The notes: generated from the sequence alone by a model not told the origin. DNA of 14,241 nucleotides from DATKKX01 sp035542775 (GCA_035542775.1 DATKKX010000080.1:1-14241), one strand, 5' to 3'; shown: positions 7,316 through 13,995, counted from the stretch's first letter. Numbers and translations: made by a program.

Positions 7316-7588
7316 ATGCTTGTGCTATCGCGTCAGCGTGATGAAACCATCATGATCGGCGACGACATTGAGATCACCGTCGTGGATATCCGCGGCGACA
7401 AGGTCCGCCTGGGAATCACGGCGCCATCCCATGTTCCGGTCCATCGCAAGGAAGTGTACGAGGCCATCAAGCGTGAAAACCGGGCGGCCACCAAAATGAA
7501 ACCCGAGGACTTGCCGCCTCAAACGCCGCCACAGAACGGTGCGAAGAACGGAGATAATCCCTCAGGCCGCAGCCCAGGTCAGGCATAG
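7316..7588 (+). CDS. csrA: Carbon storage regulator / translational regulator CsrA
   Basis: CsrA is a small dimeric RNA-binding protein that recognises GGA in hairpin loops. Near flagellin genes it blocks flagellin translation and is itself held off by FliW. The 90-residue product starts MLVLSRQRDETIMIGDDIEI, the canonical CsrA beginning. It keeps the two RNA-contact regions, residues 2-7 and VPVHRKEVYEAI with Arg44. Asn55 is also present; from memory, this position matters for FliW interaction in Bacillus CsrA. Residues after about 60 form a Pro/Asn/Gly-rich tail (PPQTPPQNGAKNGDNPSG), making the protein about 30 residues longer than E. coli CsrA. The ATG at 7316 is set by homology and by GGAGGAG 6 nt upstream. 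A longer frame to 7214 exists but lacks similarity. Confidence 0.96.
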   Translation: MLVLSRQRDETIMIGDDIEITVVDIRGDKVRLGITAPSHVPVHRKEVYEAIKRENRAATKMKPEDLPPQTPPQNGAKNGDNPSGRSPGQA

Positions 7589-7622
7589 CGGCATTTAGTT
7601 CGGAAGTCGCCGCCGTCCTCTT

Positions 7623-7669
7623 CGCCGGGAGGGCGGCTCGGACTTCACCGCGGCGCGGCTGGGCGCCGC
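7623..7669 (+). promoter_or_regulatory. Upstream hairpins of the flagellin leader
   Basis: Two inverted repeats precede the ribosome binding site hairpin. The first is CGCC (7623-7626) with GGCG (7632-7635), enclosing loop GGGAG, so a GGA is presented in a small loop. The second is a GC-only 7-bp stem, GCGGCGC (7650-7656) with GCGCCGC (7663-7669), loop GGCTGG. The first could be an additional CsrA site, like the two sites known in the Bacillus hag leader; the second may position or stabilise the leader. Folding is read by eye only. Confidence 0.42.
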
Positions 7670-7672
7670 ACG

Positions 7673-7690
7673 ACAAACACGGAGGTTTGT
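7673..7690 (+). promoter_or_regulatory. Flagellin leader hairpin with ACGGAG loop (putative CsrA site)
   Basis: ACAAAC (7673-7678) pairs perfectly with GTTTGT (7685-7690), leaving a hexaloop ACGGAG. A(N)GGA in a hexaloop is the consensus CsrA ligand, and the same GGAGG (7681-7685) is the Shine-Dalgarno of the flagellin gene, 8 nt before its ATG. CsrA binding here would directly block ribosomes. An alternative register pairs ACAC (7677-7680) with GTGT (7689-7692) and also leaves GGA in the loop. The fliW leader has the same 15-base core. With csrA and fliW directly upstream, function is very plausible though unproven. Confidence 0.65.
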
Positions 7691-7693
7691 GTC

Positions 7694-9130
7694 ATGGCTC
7701 GCATTAATACTAACACGGCCGCCATCATCGCCAACCGCCAACTGAACCGCTCCCAGGAACAGTTGTCCACGTCGCTGGAACGGCTCTCCAGCGGGCTGCG
7801 GATCAACCGCGGGGCCGATGATCCGGCGGGGCTCATTGTGTCGGAGAATCTGCGCTCCGAGATCGGGGGCGTCAAGCAGGCGATCGCCAATTCGCAGCGC
7901 GCCGCCAACGTCATTGCCACGACGGAGGGCGCGCTCAATGAGGTGGCCTCCTTGCTCGGCGACATTCAGAGCAAGGTCGTCGAGGCCGCCAATGTCGGCG
8001 CCATCTCCGACGACGAGATCAAGGCGAATCAGCTGCAAATCGACTCCGCCATCGAGTCGATTACGCGCATCGCCAACACAACCTCGTTCGCCGGGCGGAA
8101 GCTGCTCAACGGCTCCCTGGGCTATATCACCAGCGGTGTCAACGCCGCCGAGGTCACCGACCTCCGCGTCAACGGCGTCTCCTTCGGCACCGCCGCTTAT
8201 ATGCCCGTCAAGGTGACCGTCACGCAGTCTGCCCAGCATGCCCAGCTGAGCTTTCAGACCAGCTGCATCTCCTCCGATTTGACCATCGAGCTGGCCGGCC
8301 CCAATGGCGTGACCACGCTGACCCTGCTGTCGGGCACCCATGCCAGTGCCATCATGCAGGCCATCAACCTCGTCAGTGACGCCACCGGGGTCAGTGCCTC
8401 CCTGATCAACGCCACGCACTATCAGAGCGGGATCACTCTGACCTCCATGGACTACGGCACGGATGCCTTCGTCCAGGTGGAGGAAGTCGGCAGCGCCGGT
8501 GTGTTCACCACCGTCGACGACGACGGCCAGCAGGTCAAGCGCGACGAGGGCCGCAACATCTCCGCCACCGTCAACGGAGCCAACACGCTCGGCAAGGGAC
8601 TCGACCTCTTCCTCAACACCAGCGCTCTCAGCCTCGAACTTCGCATTCAGGCGGCATTCAACAAGTCAGGCACATCGACCTTCGCCATTACCGGCGGCGG
8701 CGCGGCCTTCCAGCTCGGGGCCGGTGTCGACAGCAATCAACAGATCAATGTCGGTGTCGAATCCACCGCCGCGTCGCGATTGGGCAACGGCACGCTCGGA
8801 TACCTCTCGCAAATCACCAGCGGCGGGGCGTATTCCCTGGTGGCCGGTGGGGCATCCCAGGCCGCCAAGATCGTCGAAGAAGCCATCCGCCAGGTGTCTG
8901 TCCTCCGCGGTCGCCTGGGCGCGTTCGAGAAGAATACGCTCGACACCAATATGTCTCAGTTGCAGATCACCCTCGAGAACTTGACCGCTTCCGAGTCCAG
9001 CATACGCGATCTGGATTTCGCCATGGAAACCAGCAACCTGACCAGAGCGCAGATACTGGTCAACGCCGGGACCAACATCCTCGGCATCGCCAACCAGATG
9101 CCGCAGTCGGTTTTGGCCCTGTTGAAGTAG
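7694..9130 (+). CDS. fliC: Flagellin, filament protein
   Basis: The 478-residue product is the main filament subunit, exported by the flagellar type III system. The N-terminal D0/D1 helices (about 1-140) show INTNTAAIIANRQLNRS, LERLSSGLRINRGADDPAGLIVSENL and SFAGRKLLNG. The C-terminal half (about 385-478) shows VSVLRGRLGAFEKNTLDTN and ends NILGIANQMPQSVLALLK. The central segment (about 166-266) is an IN-type motif with ASAIMQAINLVSDATGVSASL and a GITLTSMDYGTDAFVQV strand, exposed on the filament. Cys191 is the only cysteine. GGAGG lies 8 nt before the ATG inside a CsrA-type hairpin, so translation is probably controlled by the adjacent csrA/fliW pair. No sigma-28 consensus was recognised in the leader. 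It is the only flagellin in this window. Confidence 0.96.
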   Translation: MARINTNTAAIIANRQLNRSQEQLSTSLERLSSGLRINRGADDPAGLIVSENLRSEIGGVKQAIANSQRAANVIATTEGALNEVASLLGDIQSKVVEAANVGAISDDEIKANQLQIDSAIESITRIANTTSFAGRKLLNGSLGYITSGVNAAEVTDLRVNGVSFGTAAYMPVKVTVTQSAQHAQLSFQTSCISSDLTIELAGPNGVTTLTLLSGTHASAIMQAINLVSDATGVSASLINATHYQSGITLTSMDYGTDAFVQVEEVGSAGVFTTVDDDGQQVKRDEGRNISATVNGANTLGKGLDLFLNTSALSLELRIQAAFNKSGTSTFAITGGGAAFQLGAGVDSNQQINVGVESTAASRLGNGTLGYLSQITSGGAYSLVAGGASQAAKIVEEAIRQVSVLRGRLGAFEKNTLDTNMSQLQITLENLTASESSIRDLDFAMETSNLTRAQILVNAGTNILGIANQMPQSVLALLK

Positions 9131-9157
9131 CGCGGCCCCATGTCGCCGCCACAGCAT

Positions 9158-9192
9158 AGCGCCCCGGAGTCCCGAGGCTGACGAGGGGCGCT
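9158..9192 (+). terminator. Stem-loop after the flagellin gene (terminator-like, no T tract)
   Basis: AGCGCCCC (9158-9165) pairs perfectly with GGGGCGCT (9185-9192). The 19-nt loop contains a further GTC/GAC pairing. The structure starts 27 nt after the flagellin stop, a normal position for a 3' stem-loop. Only GAGCAGTCTTC follows, so classic intrinsic termination is weakly supported. It may protect the 3' end of an abundant flagellin mRNA or act with Rho. Confidence 0.5.
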
Positions 9193-9480
9193 GAGCAGTC
9201 TTCGCGCGGCACGGAGGAATCGGAACTCTGAGGAACGAGAGACGCTGGTCTCGACAGCATGGCTTCCCCGACCGCAAGTGATTCGCGGGCCCTGAGGCGC
9301 GGTCAGCAGACGCGATCGCCTGGCGCTGATCCTCGGGGTCCCCTCGCCCGCACCCCCGTTGATGCGCCCGATTCAGCCGCATGGCCCTCCGGATCGGCGC
9401 GTGGGGGCACACCCCTCGGATTTGCACATCCGCCCCCGACTCCCAGCCTGCCTCCGGCCATATTCTCCTCCCCATTGTGT
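9193..9480. other. Gene-free stretch between flagellin and the MEMO-AMMECR1 gene
   Basis: I see no convincing gene here. An ATG at 9259 opens 86 codons, but the peptide is Pro/Arg/Ser-rich without any family pattern and runs into the next gene's ribosome binding site. The left part (9211-9234) has four GGA triplets in a short purine-rich run. Imperfect inverted repeats occur, for example GGTCAGC (9301-9307) with GCTGATCC (9325-9332, one bulge). The remainder is C-rich, with no mobile element or RNA gene recognised. Confidence 0.5.
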
Positions 9481-9482
9481 TG

Positions 9483-9491
9483 TGGTAAACT
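9483..9491 (+). promoter_or_regulatory. Possible extended -10 promoter for the MEMO-AMMECR1 gene
   Basis: TGG followed by TAAACT (9486-9491) resembles an extended -10 element. Transcription would start near 9498, giving a leader of about 23 nt that still contains the ribosome binding site GGAGG (9509-9513). No good -35 hexamer is seen 16-18 nt upstream. A similar TAGACT box is found before the gene at 14161. Confidence 0.32.
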
Positions 9492-9520
9492 CCGGGCCTC
9501 GGGCCCTCGGAGGCAATGAA

Positions 9521-11029
9521 ATGCCAGCTTTCCGCTGTTTGGTCCTATGGTCCGCCATTGCCGCGGTAACAGCCTTTGTTGGAGCCACTGATATGTTTGC
9601 TCAGGATCGTGCCGGGTCGGTTCGTCCACCCGTCTGCGCCGGAACCTGGTATCCCGGCGACCGGGCGGAGTTGGCCAAGGAAGTCGACTCGCTGATGGAC
9701 AAGGCTCCTCCCGCCAAAGTGGAGGGCAAGCCCGTCGCGGTGATCGCCCCTCACGCCGGTTACCGTTACAGCGCCCCCGTTGCAGCAGCCGGATACCGCT
9801 GCCTGCGCGGGCAGACCTACAAACGTGTCATGGTCATGGCCTTCAGCCACAGCGAGGCCGGATCATACACCGGCGTGGACGTCCCGCGCGATCTGACCGC
9901 CTACGCGACGCCGCTGGGGCAGGTGCCGATTGACCGGGAGGTCTGTGACGATTTGCTGAAGAAGAGAGTCTTCGTCTCCCAGCCCGGCGTCGGCGGCAGC
10001 GAGCACTCGCTGGAGTTGCAGTTGCCCTTCCTGCAGGAAACCGTCAAGGACTTCAAGCTCGTACCGATGCTGGTCGGGCGGATGTCGGACCGTGATTATG
10101 CCCAGGCGTCCGAAGCCATCGTCCGTTGGGTGGACGACGACACGCTGATCGTCGCCAGCAGCGATTGCACCCATTTCGGCCCCAACTACGGCTACGAGCC
10201 GTTTAGGGACGACGTGCCCACGCGGCTGCGAGAGCTGGCCGACGCCGCCTCGGCGGCAATCCAGAAGTGCGACTTTGACGGCTTCACCGCGCACCTGACG
10301 AAGACCCGCGACACGATTTGCGGCCGTGGGCCCATCTCCCTGTTGCTGCGCATCCTGTCCATGCAGGGTGGCGCCGAGGGCGTGCGCGCCGCTTTCGATA
10401 CATCCGGCAACATCACCGGTGACTGGCGGAACAGCGTTACCTACCAGTCATTCGTCTTCACCCGGCGGCCGGGCAAGCTCAACGAACAGGAGCGTGCCGA
10501 GCTGCTGCGGATCGCCCGGGCCACCGTCAAGGAGCAGCTCAGCGGCAAGAAGCCACCGGATTTAGACGCCGATAAGCTGCCCGCGGCGATCAAGGCCAAC
10601 GGCGCCTGCTTCGTGACCCTGGAGAACCAGGGCGACCTTCGCGGCTGCATCGGCAACATGGTTGCGGACGGCCCGCTTTACAAGGCTGTCATTCACAACG
10701 CGGTTTTGGCGTGCCAGGATCCCCGTTTCGTCACCAACCCGGTGACGATGAAGGAGCTGGACCAGCTCCACATCGAGATCAGCTACCTGACACCGATGCA
10801 ACGCGTGAAGGACATCAGCGAGATCATCATAGGTCGCCACGGCCTGCTCATCTCCCAGGGGTTCCAACGCGGCGTCCTGCTGCCGCAGGTGGCTTACGAA
10901 CGCGGGTGGACCCGCGAGGAGTTTCTGACCCAAACCTGTCACAAGGCCGGTTTGCCCCCGGATGCCTGGAAGAGCCCTCAGTCAGAGATCAGTTCATTCG
11001 AAGCCGAGGTCTTCGGCGAGAAGAAGTGA
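9521..11029 (+). CDS. MEMO-AMMECR1 fusion protein (AmmeMemoRadiSam proteins B and A joined), predicted exported
   Basis: The 502-residue product joins two domains usually encoded separately. Residues about 33-315 are a MEMO-type domain: GTWYPGDRAELAKEV, APHAGYRYSA (His78), AFSHSEAG (His110), SEHSLELQLPFLQ (His162), SSDCTHFG (His218) and CGRGPI. The His residues match the metal site of this dioxygenase-like fold. At the position of the human MEMO1 catalytic Cys there is Thr217, with a Cys one residue earlier. Residues about 320-500 are AMMECR1, with the hallmark LRGCIG at 373-378 and EISYLTPMQRV. The start ATG at 9521 has GGAGG 7 nt upstream and begins a hydrophobic segment (CLVLWSAIAAVTAFVGA) that looks like a signal peptide. 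The biochemical role of the family in bacteria is unknown. No radical SAM partner is in the window. It appears to be a separate transcription unit. Confidence 0.9.
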   Translation: MPAFRCLVLWSAIAAVTAFVGATDMFAQDRAGSVRPPVCAGTWYPGDRAELAKEVDSLMDKAPPAKVEGKPVAVIAPHAGYRYSAPVAAAGYRCLRGQTYKRVMVMAFSHSEAGSYTGVDVPRDLTAYATPLGQVPIDREVCDDLLKKRVFVSQPGVGGSEHSLELQLPFLQETVKDFKLVPMLVGRMSDRDYAQASEAIVRWVDDDTLIVASSDCTHFGPNYGYEPFRDDVPTRLRELADAASAAIQKCDFDGFTAHLTKTRDTICGRGPISLLLRILSMQGGAEGVRAAFDTSGNITGDWRNSVTYQSFVFTRRPGKLNEQERAELLRIARATVKEQLSGKKPPDLDADKLPAAIKANGACFVTLENQGDLRGCIGNMVADGPLYKAVIHNAVLACQDPRFVTNPVTMKELDQLHIEISYLTPMQRVKDISEIIIGRHGLLISQGFQRGVLLPQVAYERGWTREEFLTQTCHKAGLPPDAWKSPQSEISSFEAEVFGEKK

Positions 11030-11053
11030 GTTCTTCGCGCGGGCAGGAATCGT

Positions 11054-11080
11054 GGTGCCGGTGCCCTCACCGGCCACCTT
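11054..11080 (+). terminator. Likely terminator of the MEMO-AMMECR1 gene
   Basis: GGTGCCGGTG (11054-11063) pairs with CACCGG and CACC (11068-11073 and 11075-11078, C11074 bulged) around a CCCT loop, giving about 10 bp, followed by TTGTCT. The T run is poor, so strength is uncertain. A smaller hairpin, GAAGAA (11020-11025) with TTCTTC (11031-11036), spans the stop codon of the gene itself. Confidence 0.5.
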
Positions 11081-11104
11081 GTCTGATGAATTCCGGTCGA
11101 ACGT

Positions 11105-11143
11105 AAAAATGCGGATGCCGATCCCGGCTCGCCTGGATCGGCA
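11105..11143 (-). terminator. Rho-independent terminator of the yqiJ-yqiK operon
   Basis: A perfect 9-bp stem, TGCCGATCC (11116-11124) with GGATCGGCA (11135-11143), has a 10-nt loop. Read on the minus strand it is followed within about 6 nt by a run of five T (A5 at 11105-11109 on the plus strand). It lies about 73 nt beyond the stop of the flotillin-like gene, in the right orientation. On the plus strand no T run follows. Confidence 0.65.
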
Positions 11144-11215
11144 CCCGATTGACAGTAGCATTGGCCCGCCGTGCGGCATCCCCGCGTGAGGCCGCCGCCG
11201 GGCAATCGCTCGGCA

Positions 11216-13138
11216 TCATGCATTGCCCCTCTTCTCGCCCTTGTCCGAGCCCCTTGCCTGCGGTTTGGTGTCCGTCTTGGCCTGCGTAACGACGCCTGTC
11301 TCTCCGTCCGAGGCGGGATTGCCGCCCACGATCCTGTTGACCACCGCCCCCAGCATCTGCCCGACCCCGGATACGCCGGCTGCGGCCGCCTGCTTTACCT
11401 CGGCGGGCATCGCCTGCTGCAGCCCCTCAACGTACCTGCCGGCGGCCTGCCCCTCGTAGAACGCGCTGGCCATCTTCTGGAATGTGCTGGGGTCACCCCA
11501 TAGCGTCACATGGGCACTGGCCATCGCCTCGCCGAACGCCCTCGCCGCCGCGATCCTCGCCTCCTTGTCCGCCGCGATCCTGGCGAGATCCACTTGGAGT
11601 TCGCGGGCGATCTTCTCGAATCGGGCCTGACCTTCCAGATCGCGGATTTTGACCGTGACCTGGGAATCCGACACCTTGACCTGCTCCTGCGAGACCGTGA
11701 CCGGCACCATCTGGACGGCCCGCTCGGCTTCGGCTTCGAGCGTCTTGGCCTGCTTGGTCGCTTCGGCGAGCGTGATTCGCGCATTGGCCTGCTTTTGAGC
11801 GGCGGTCTGCTCCGCTTCCGCCTTCTTGACTTCGGCGTAAGCCGCGACGTCCGCGTGCATCTGCTGCTCGATCCGCTGCTGTTCCACCTCCGCCTGCTTG
11901 CCGATGACGGCTTTGTCCTTCTCCCGCTCGGCTGTCGCTTTGACCTGGACGGTGACGACGGCCTGCTCGGCGGCCTTGCGTTCCTGCTCGGCTACGAGCT
12001 GCTGGGCTTCCGCGGCGGCCCGCTTCTTCTCCGCCTCGGCAATGGCGATCTGCTGATCGCGCCGGGCCAGCTCGACCGCCTTCTGCTTGGCGACTGCTGC
12101 GACCTGGGCGGCCTTCTCGCGTTCCTGGTCAGCAACCTCCACTGCCCGGGCCTGCTCGACGCCCGCCAGCTTGATCTCCTGCTGCGACTTGACCTGGGCA
12201 ATTCCGGCCAGCTTGCTCTGCTCGGCGGCCACCGTCGCGGCCTTTTGCTGGGTCTCAGAGACGGCGATGTTCTTGGCCGCCTCGGCCTCGGCCTTGGCCC
12301 GGGCTTCGATGACTTCCTGCTGAGCGATATATTGGGCGGTCTTGACGTTTTGCTCCTTGACCTTCTGATCGGCGTCACGCTCGATGATGTTCTTCGATAC
12401 GCGTTGGGCCTGGACCTGCTCCGCAATTGTCTTGGCACCCTGGGCGTCAAAGACGTTGTCCTGAGGCCGCATCGCATCGAGCGGAGCCTGATCGAGGCTG
12501 GAAATGGTGACCGACTCCAGCGTCAAGCCGTTGGACTTGAGGTCCTGCTCGACGATCTTCTGCACGGCTTCCGCGAACTCCGCCCGCTTGGCGTTGAGAT
12601 CGTACAGCTTCTGTGTTGCCGCCACGGTGCGCAGGGCGGAGACGAGCTTCTCGAAGATCAATTGCTGCACAGCGGTGGGATCGCTGGAGGTCGTGCCCAA
12701 TGACGTTGCCGCCTGCACGATGTCCTCCGGCTCCTTCTTCACCCGAACATAAAACACCGCCTTGACGTCCGCCCGCAAGAAGTCCTCAGTGATCAACGCT
12801 TCCGGTCCGGTGCGGTCTACGTCCAGCTTGAAGGTCTTGAGCGAGACCGGGATGATCTCGTGGACCACCGGAATCACGATCGCCCCGCCATCGATGATGC
12901 ACCTTCGCCCGCCCACGCCCGTGCGCACAAAGGCCTCATCCGCCGCCGTCTTCCGATACAGTCTGGTGATAATGATCACGATGCTGAATACCACCAGCAG
13001 GATGGCGCCGAAAGCCATCAGGATGACCCGCGAGAGATCGGGCAGACTCGGGATGAAAAACGGCCCCAGGATCAAGCCGATCCCGATCAGAATTCCGACG
13101 AAGATGAAGGACGCGACAGAAGGACCGCTGCGGTTCAT
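11216..13138 (-). CDS. yqiK: Flotillin-like SPFH-domain membrane protein, YqiK family
   Basis: The 640-residue protein has two N-terminal hydrophobic segments (about 8-29 and 37-58). A region from residue 59 follows that closely resembles E. coli YqiK as I remember it: RLYRKTAADEAFVRTGVGG, GGAIVIPVVHEIIPVSLKTFKLDV. The SPFH domain covers about 65-240 and ends near NVFDAQGAKTIAEQ. Residues about 240-480 and 500-535 form a very long Ala/Glu/Gln/Lys coiled coil typical of flotillins, which form oligomeric scaffolds linked to membrane microdomains. The tail (about 600-640) is polar and disordered. The ATG at 13138 was chosen because AAGGAG (13145-13150, minus strand) lies 6 nt upstream; in-frame ATGs further upstream lack such a site. 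The gene follows a YqiJ-like gene by 84 nt, the same pairing as yqiJ-yqiK. Its exact job here is unknown. Confidence 0.9.
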   Translation of the reverse strand: MNRSGPSVASFIFVGILIGIGLILGPFFIPSLPDLSRVILMAFGAILLVVFSIVIIITRLYRKTAADEAFVRTGVGGRRCIIDGGAIVIPVVHEIIPVSLKTFKLDVDRTGPEALITEDFLRADVKAVFYVRVKKEPEDIVQAATSLGTTSSDPTAVQQLIFEKLVSALRTVAATQKLYDLNAKRAEFAEAVQKIVEQDLKSNGLTLESVTISSLDQAPLDAMRPQDNVFDAQGAKTIAEQVQAQRVSKNIIERDADQKVKEQNVKTAQYIAQQEVIEARAKAEAEAAKNIAVSETQQKAATVAAEQSKLAGIAQVKSQQEIKLAGVEQARAVEVADQEREKAAQVAAVAKQKAVELARRDQQIAIAEAEKKRAAAEAQQLVAEQERKAAEQAVVTVQVKATAEREKDKAVIGKQAEVEQQRIEQQMHADVAAYAEVKKAEAEQTAAQKQANARITLAEATKQAKTLEAEAERAVQMVPVTVSQEQVKVSDSQVTVKIRDLEGQARFEKIARELQVDLARIAADKEARIAAARAFGEAMASAHVTLWGDPSTFQKMASAFYEGQAAGRYVEGLQQAMPAEVKQAAAAGVSGVGQMLGAVVNRIVGGNPASDGETGVVTQAKTDTKPQARGSDKGEKRGNA

Positions 13139-13222
13139 GGCATACTCCTTCCCAGGGATGAGCTTGTTCATGGTGAATCCGCCGATTCCCGGTGGCCGCA
13201 TGTTGCCATGTCGACAACCGAA

Positions 13223-13906
13223 TCAAAGTGACACGAAGAACACTTTCTTTACCCGGTCATAATGGAACAGGACGACCTTGGTGCCTGCCGGAATGCTCTT
13301 GTCACCCGGTGCGACCCGGCAGGGCACGTCGCGGATGTTGTCTTGCGGATCGCGTACCCGGACCGTTCCTGATGCATCCGTAATCGCATACAGCACTTCG
13401 CCGCCCAGGCCCACCAAGGTGGATAGCGGTGTACTGTACGACTCGACCGAGGGCACGAGCTTTGCTATCCCGATGGCGAGATAGCGGGTCACCACGATCG
13501 ATGCCACCACCGCGATCGCGATCGCCCTCCCGACCGACGGCTCGCCGAGCATGGTGAGGCTTGCCATCCCGACCACTCCCCAGACAAAGCAGTAGCTCAT
13601 CATCAGGATGGACACGGGAACCTTGCCGATGCCCAGAAAGCTGATGAAGGTCTCAAAGGCTCCGGGGTGCAGTTCCTGGTCCATGCCGGCGTGCTCGACA
13701 TGCGCGTGGCCTATGTCTCCGTGGGCAAGGTCGCCATGGTCGACACCCACATCCCCGTGGTCCATGGCCAGATCGTGGTCGACCGACGCATCGGCATCGC
13801 CTGCCTCCGTGCCGCCGGACAGCCCTGCCGCGAGCAGCAGGAGGTACAGTGCGCCGAAGGCGATGGGAAGAAGGAAGATCAGATATTGCCAGTCAAGCAG
13901 TTGCAT
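13223..13906 (-). CDS. yqiJ: YqiJ-like / NfeD-related membrane protein with OB-fold and His/Asp-rich loop
   Basis: The 227-residue protein has a TM helix at about 8-28, a loop rich in His and Asp (about 36-80), two more TM helices (about 98-119 and 126-148), and a C-terminal beta-rich OB-fold domain (about 165-227: GLGGEVLYAITDASGTVRVRDP, then IPAGTKVVLFHYDRVKKVFFV). This is the layout of YqiJ/DUF1449 proteins, NfeD-like partners of flotillins. The loop has eight His and ten Asp in degenerate D-H-G-D units and may bind metal, which is inference only. The ATG at 13906 was chosen because GGAGAG lies about 6 nt upstream and the TM segment starts right after. A longer frame to 14092 has no membrane or family features. 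The flotillin-like gene follows by 84 nt, so the two are probably cotranscribed. Confidence 0.83.
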   Translation of the reverse strand: MQLLDWQYLIFLLPIAFGALYLLLLAAGLSGGTEAGDADASVDHDLAMDHGDVGVDHGDLAHGDIGHAHVEHAGMDQELHPGAFETFISFLGIGKVPVSILMMSYCFVWGVVGMASLTMLGEPSVGRAIAIAVVASIVVTRYLAIGIAKLVPSVESYSTPLSTLVGLGGEVLYAITDASGTVRVRDPQDNIRDVPCRVAPGDKSIPAGTKVVLFHYDRVKKVFFVSL

Positions 13907-13948
13907 GGGTGACTCTCCGCACAATGTCCCCGAGCCTGACTCGACTCG

Positions 13949-13972
13949 CCGCGTGCCGGCCCAGGCACGCGG
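13949..13972 (-). promoter_or_regulatory. Strong hairpin in the yqiJ leader
   Basis: CCGCGTGCC (13949-13957) and GGCACGCGG (13964-13972) form a perfect 9-bp stem with a 6-nt loop. The structure lies 43-66 nt before the yqiJ ATG, so it would be in the 5' untranslated RNA if the -10 box at 13996-14001 is used. It could be an operator or a leader RNA element. No terminator-type T run follows in either direction. Confidence 0.45.
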
Positions 13973-13995
13973 TTCTACATCTCCCAACGCCCAGC

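Noticed and set aside
9312..9319. GCGATCGC, the cyanobacterial HIP1 octamer
   Set aside because: Single occurrence noticed in high-GC DNA and nothing else in the window points to cyanobacteria; best explained by chance.
9259..9519. 86-codon open frame between flagellin and the MEMO-AMMECR1 gene
   Set aside because: Pro/Arg/Ser-rich composition with no domain, and no properly spaced ribosome binding site; its end coincides with the next gene's start region.
9158..11029. Functional link between the flagellar cluster and the MEMO-AMMECR1 gene
   Set aside because: A terminator-like stem-loop, about 330 nt of gene-free DNA and a possible own promoter separate them, so adjacency alone does not support a joint system.
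11510..12703. 397-codon open frame on the plus strand inside the flotillin-like gene
   Set aside because: Low-complexity Leu/Arg/Asp/Gly peptide is the mirror of the Ala/Glu/Gln coiled coil codons; no start signal.
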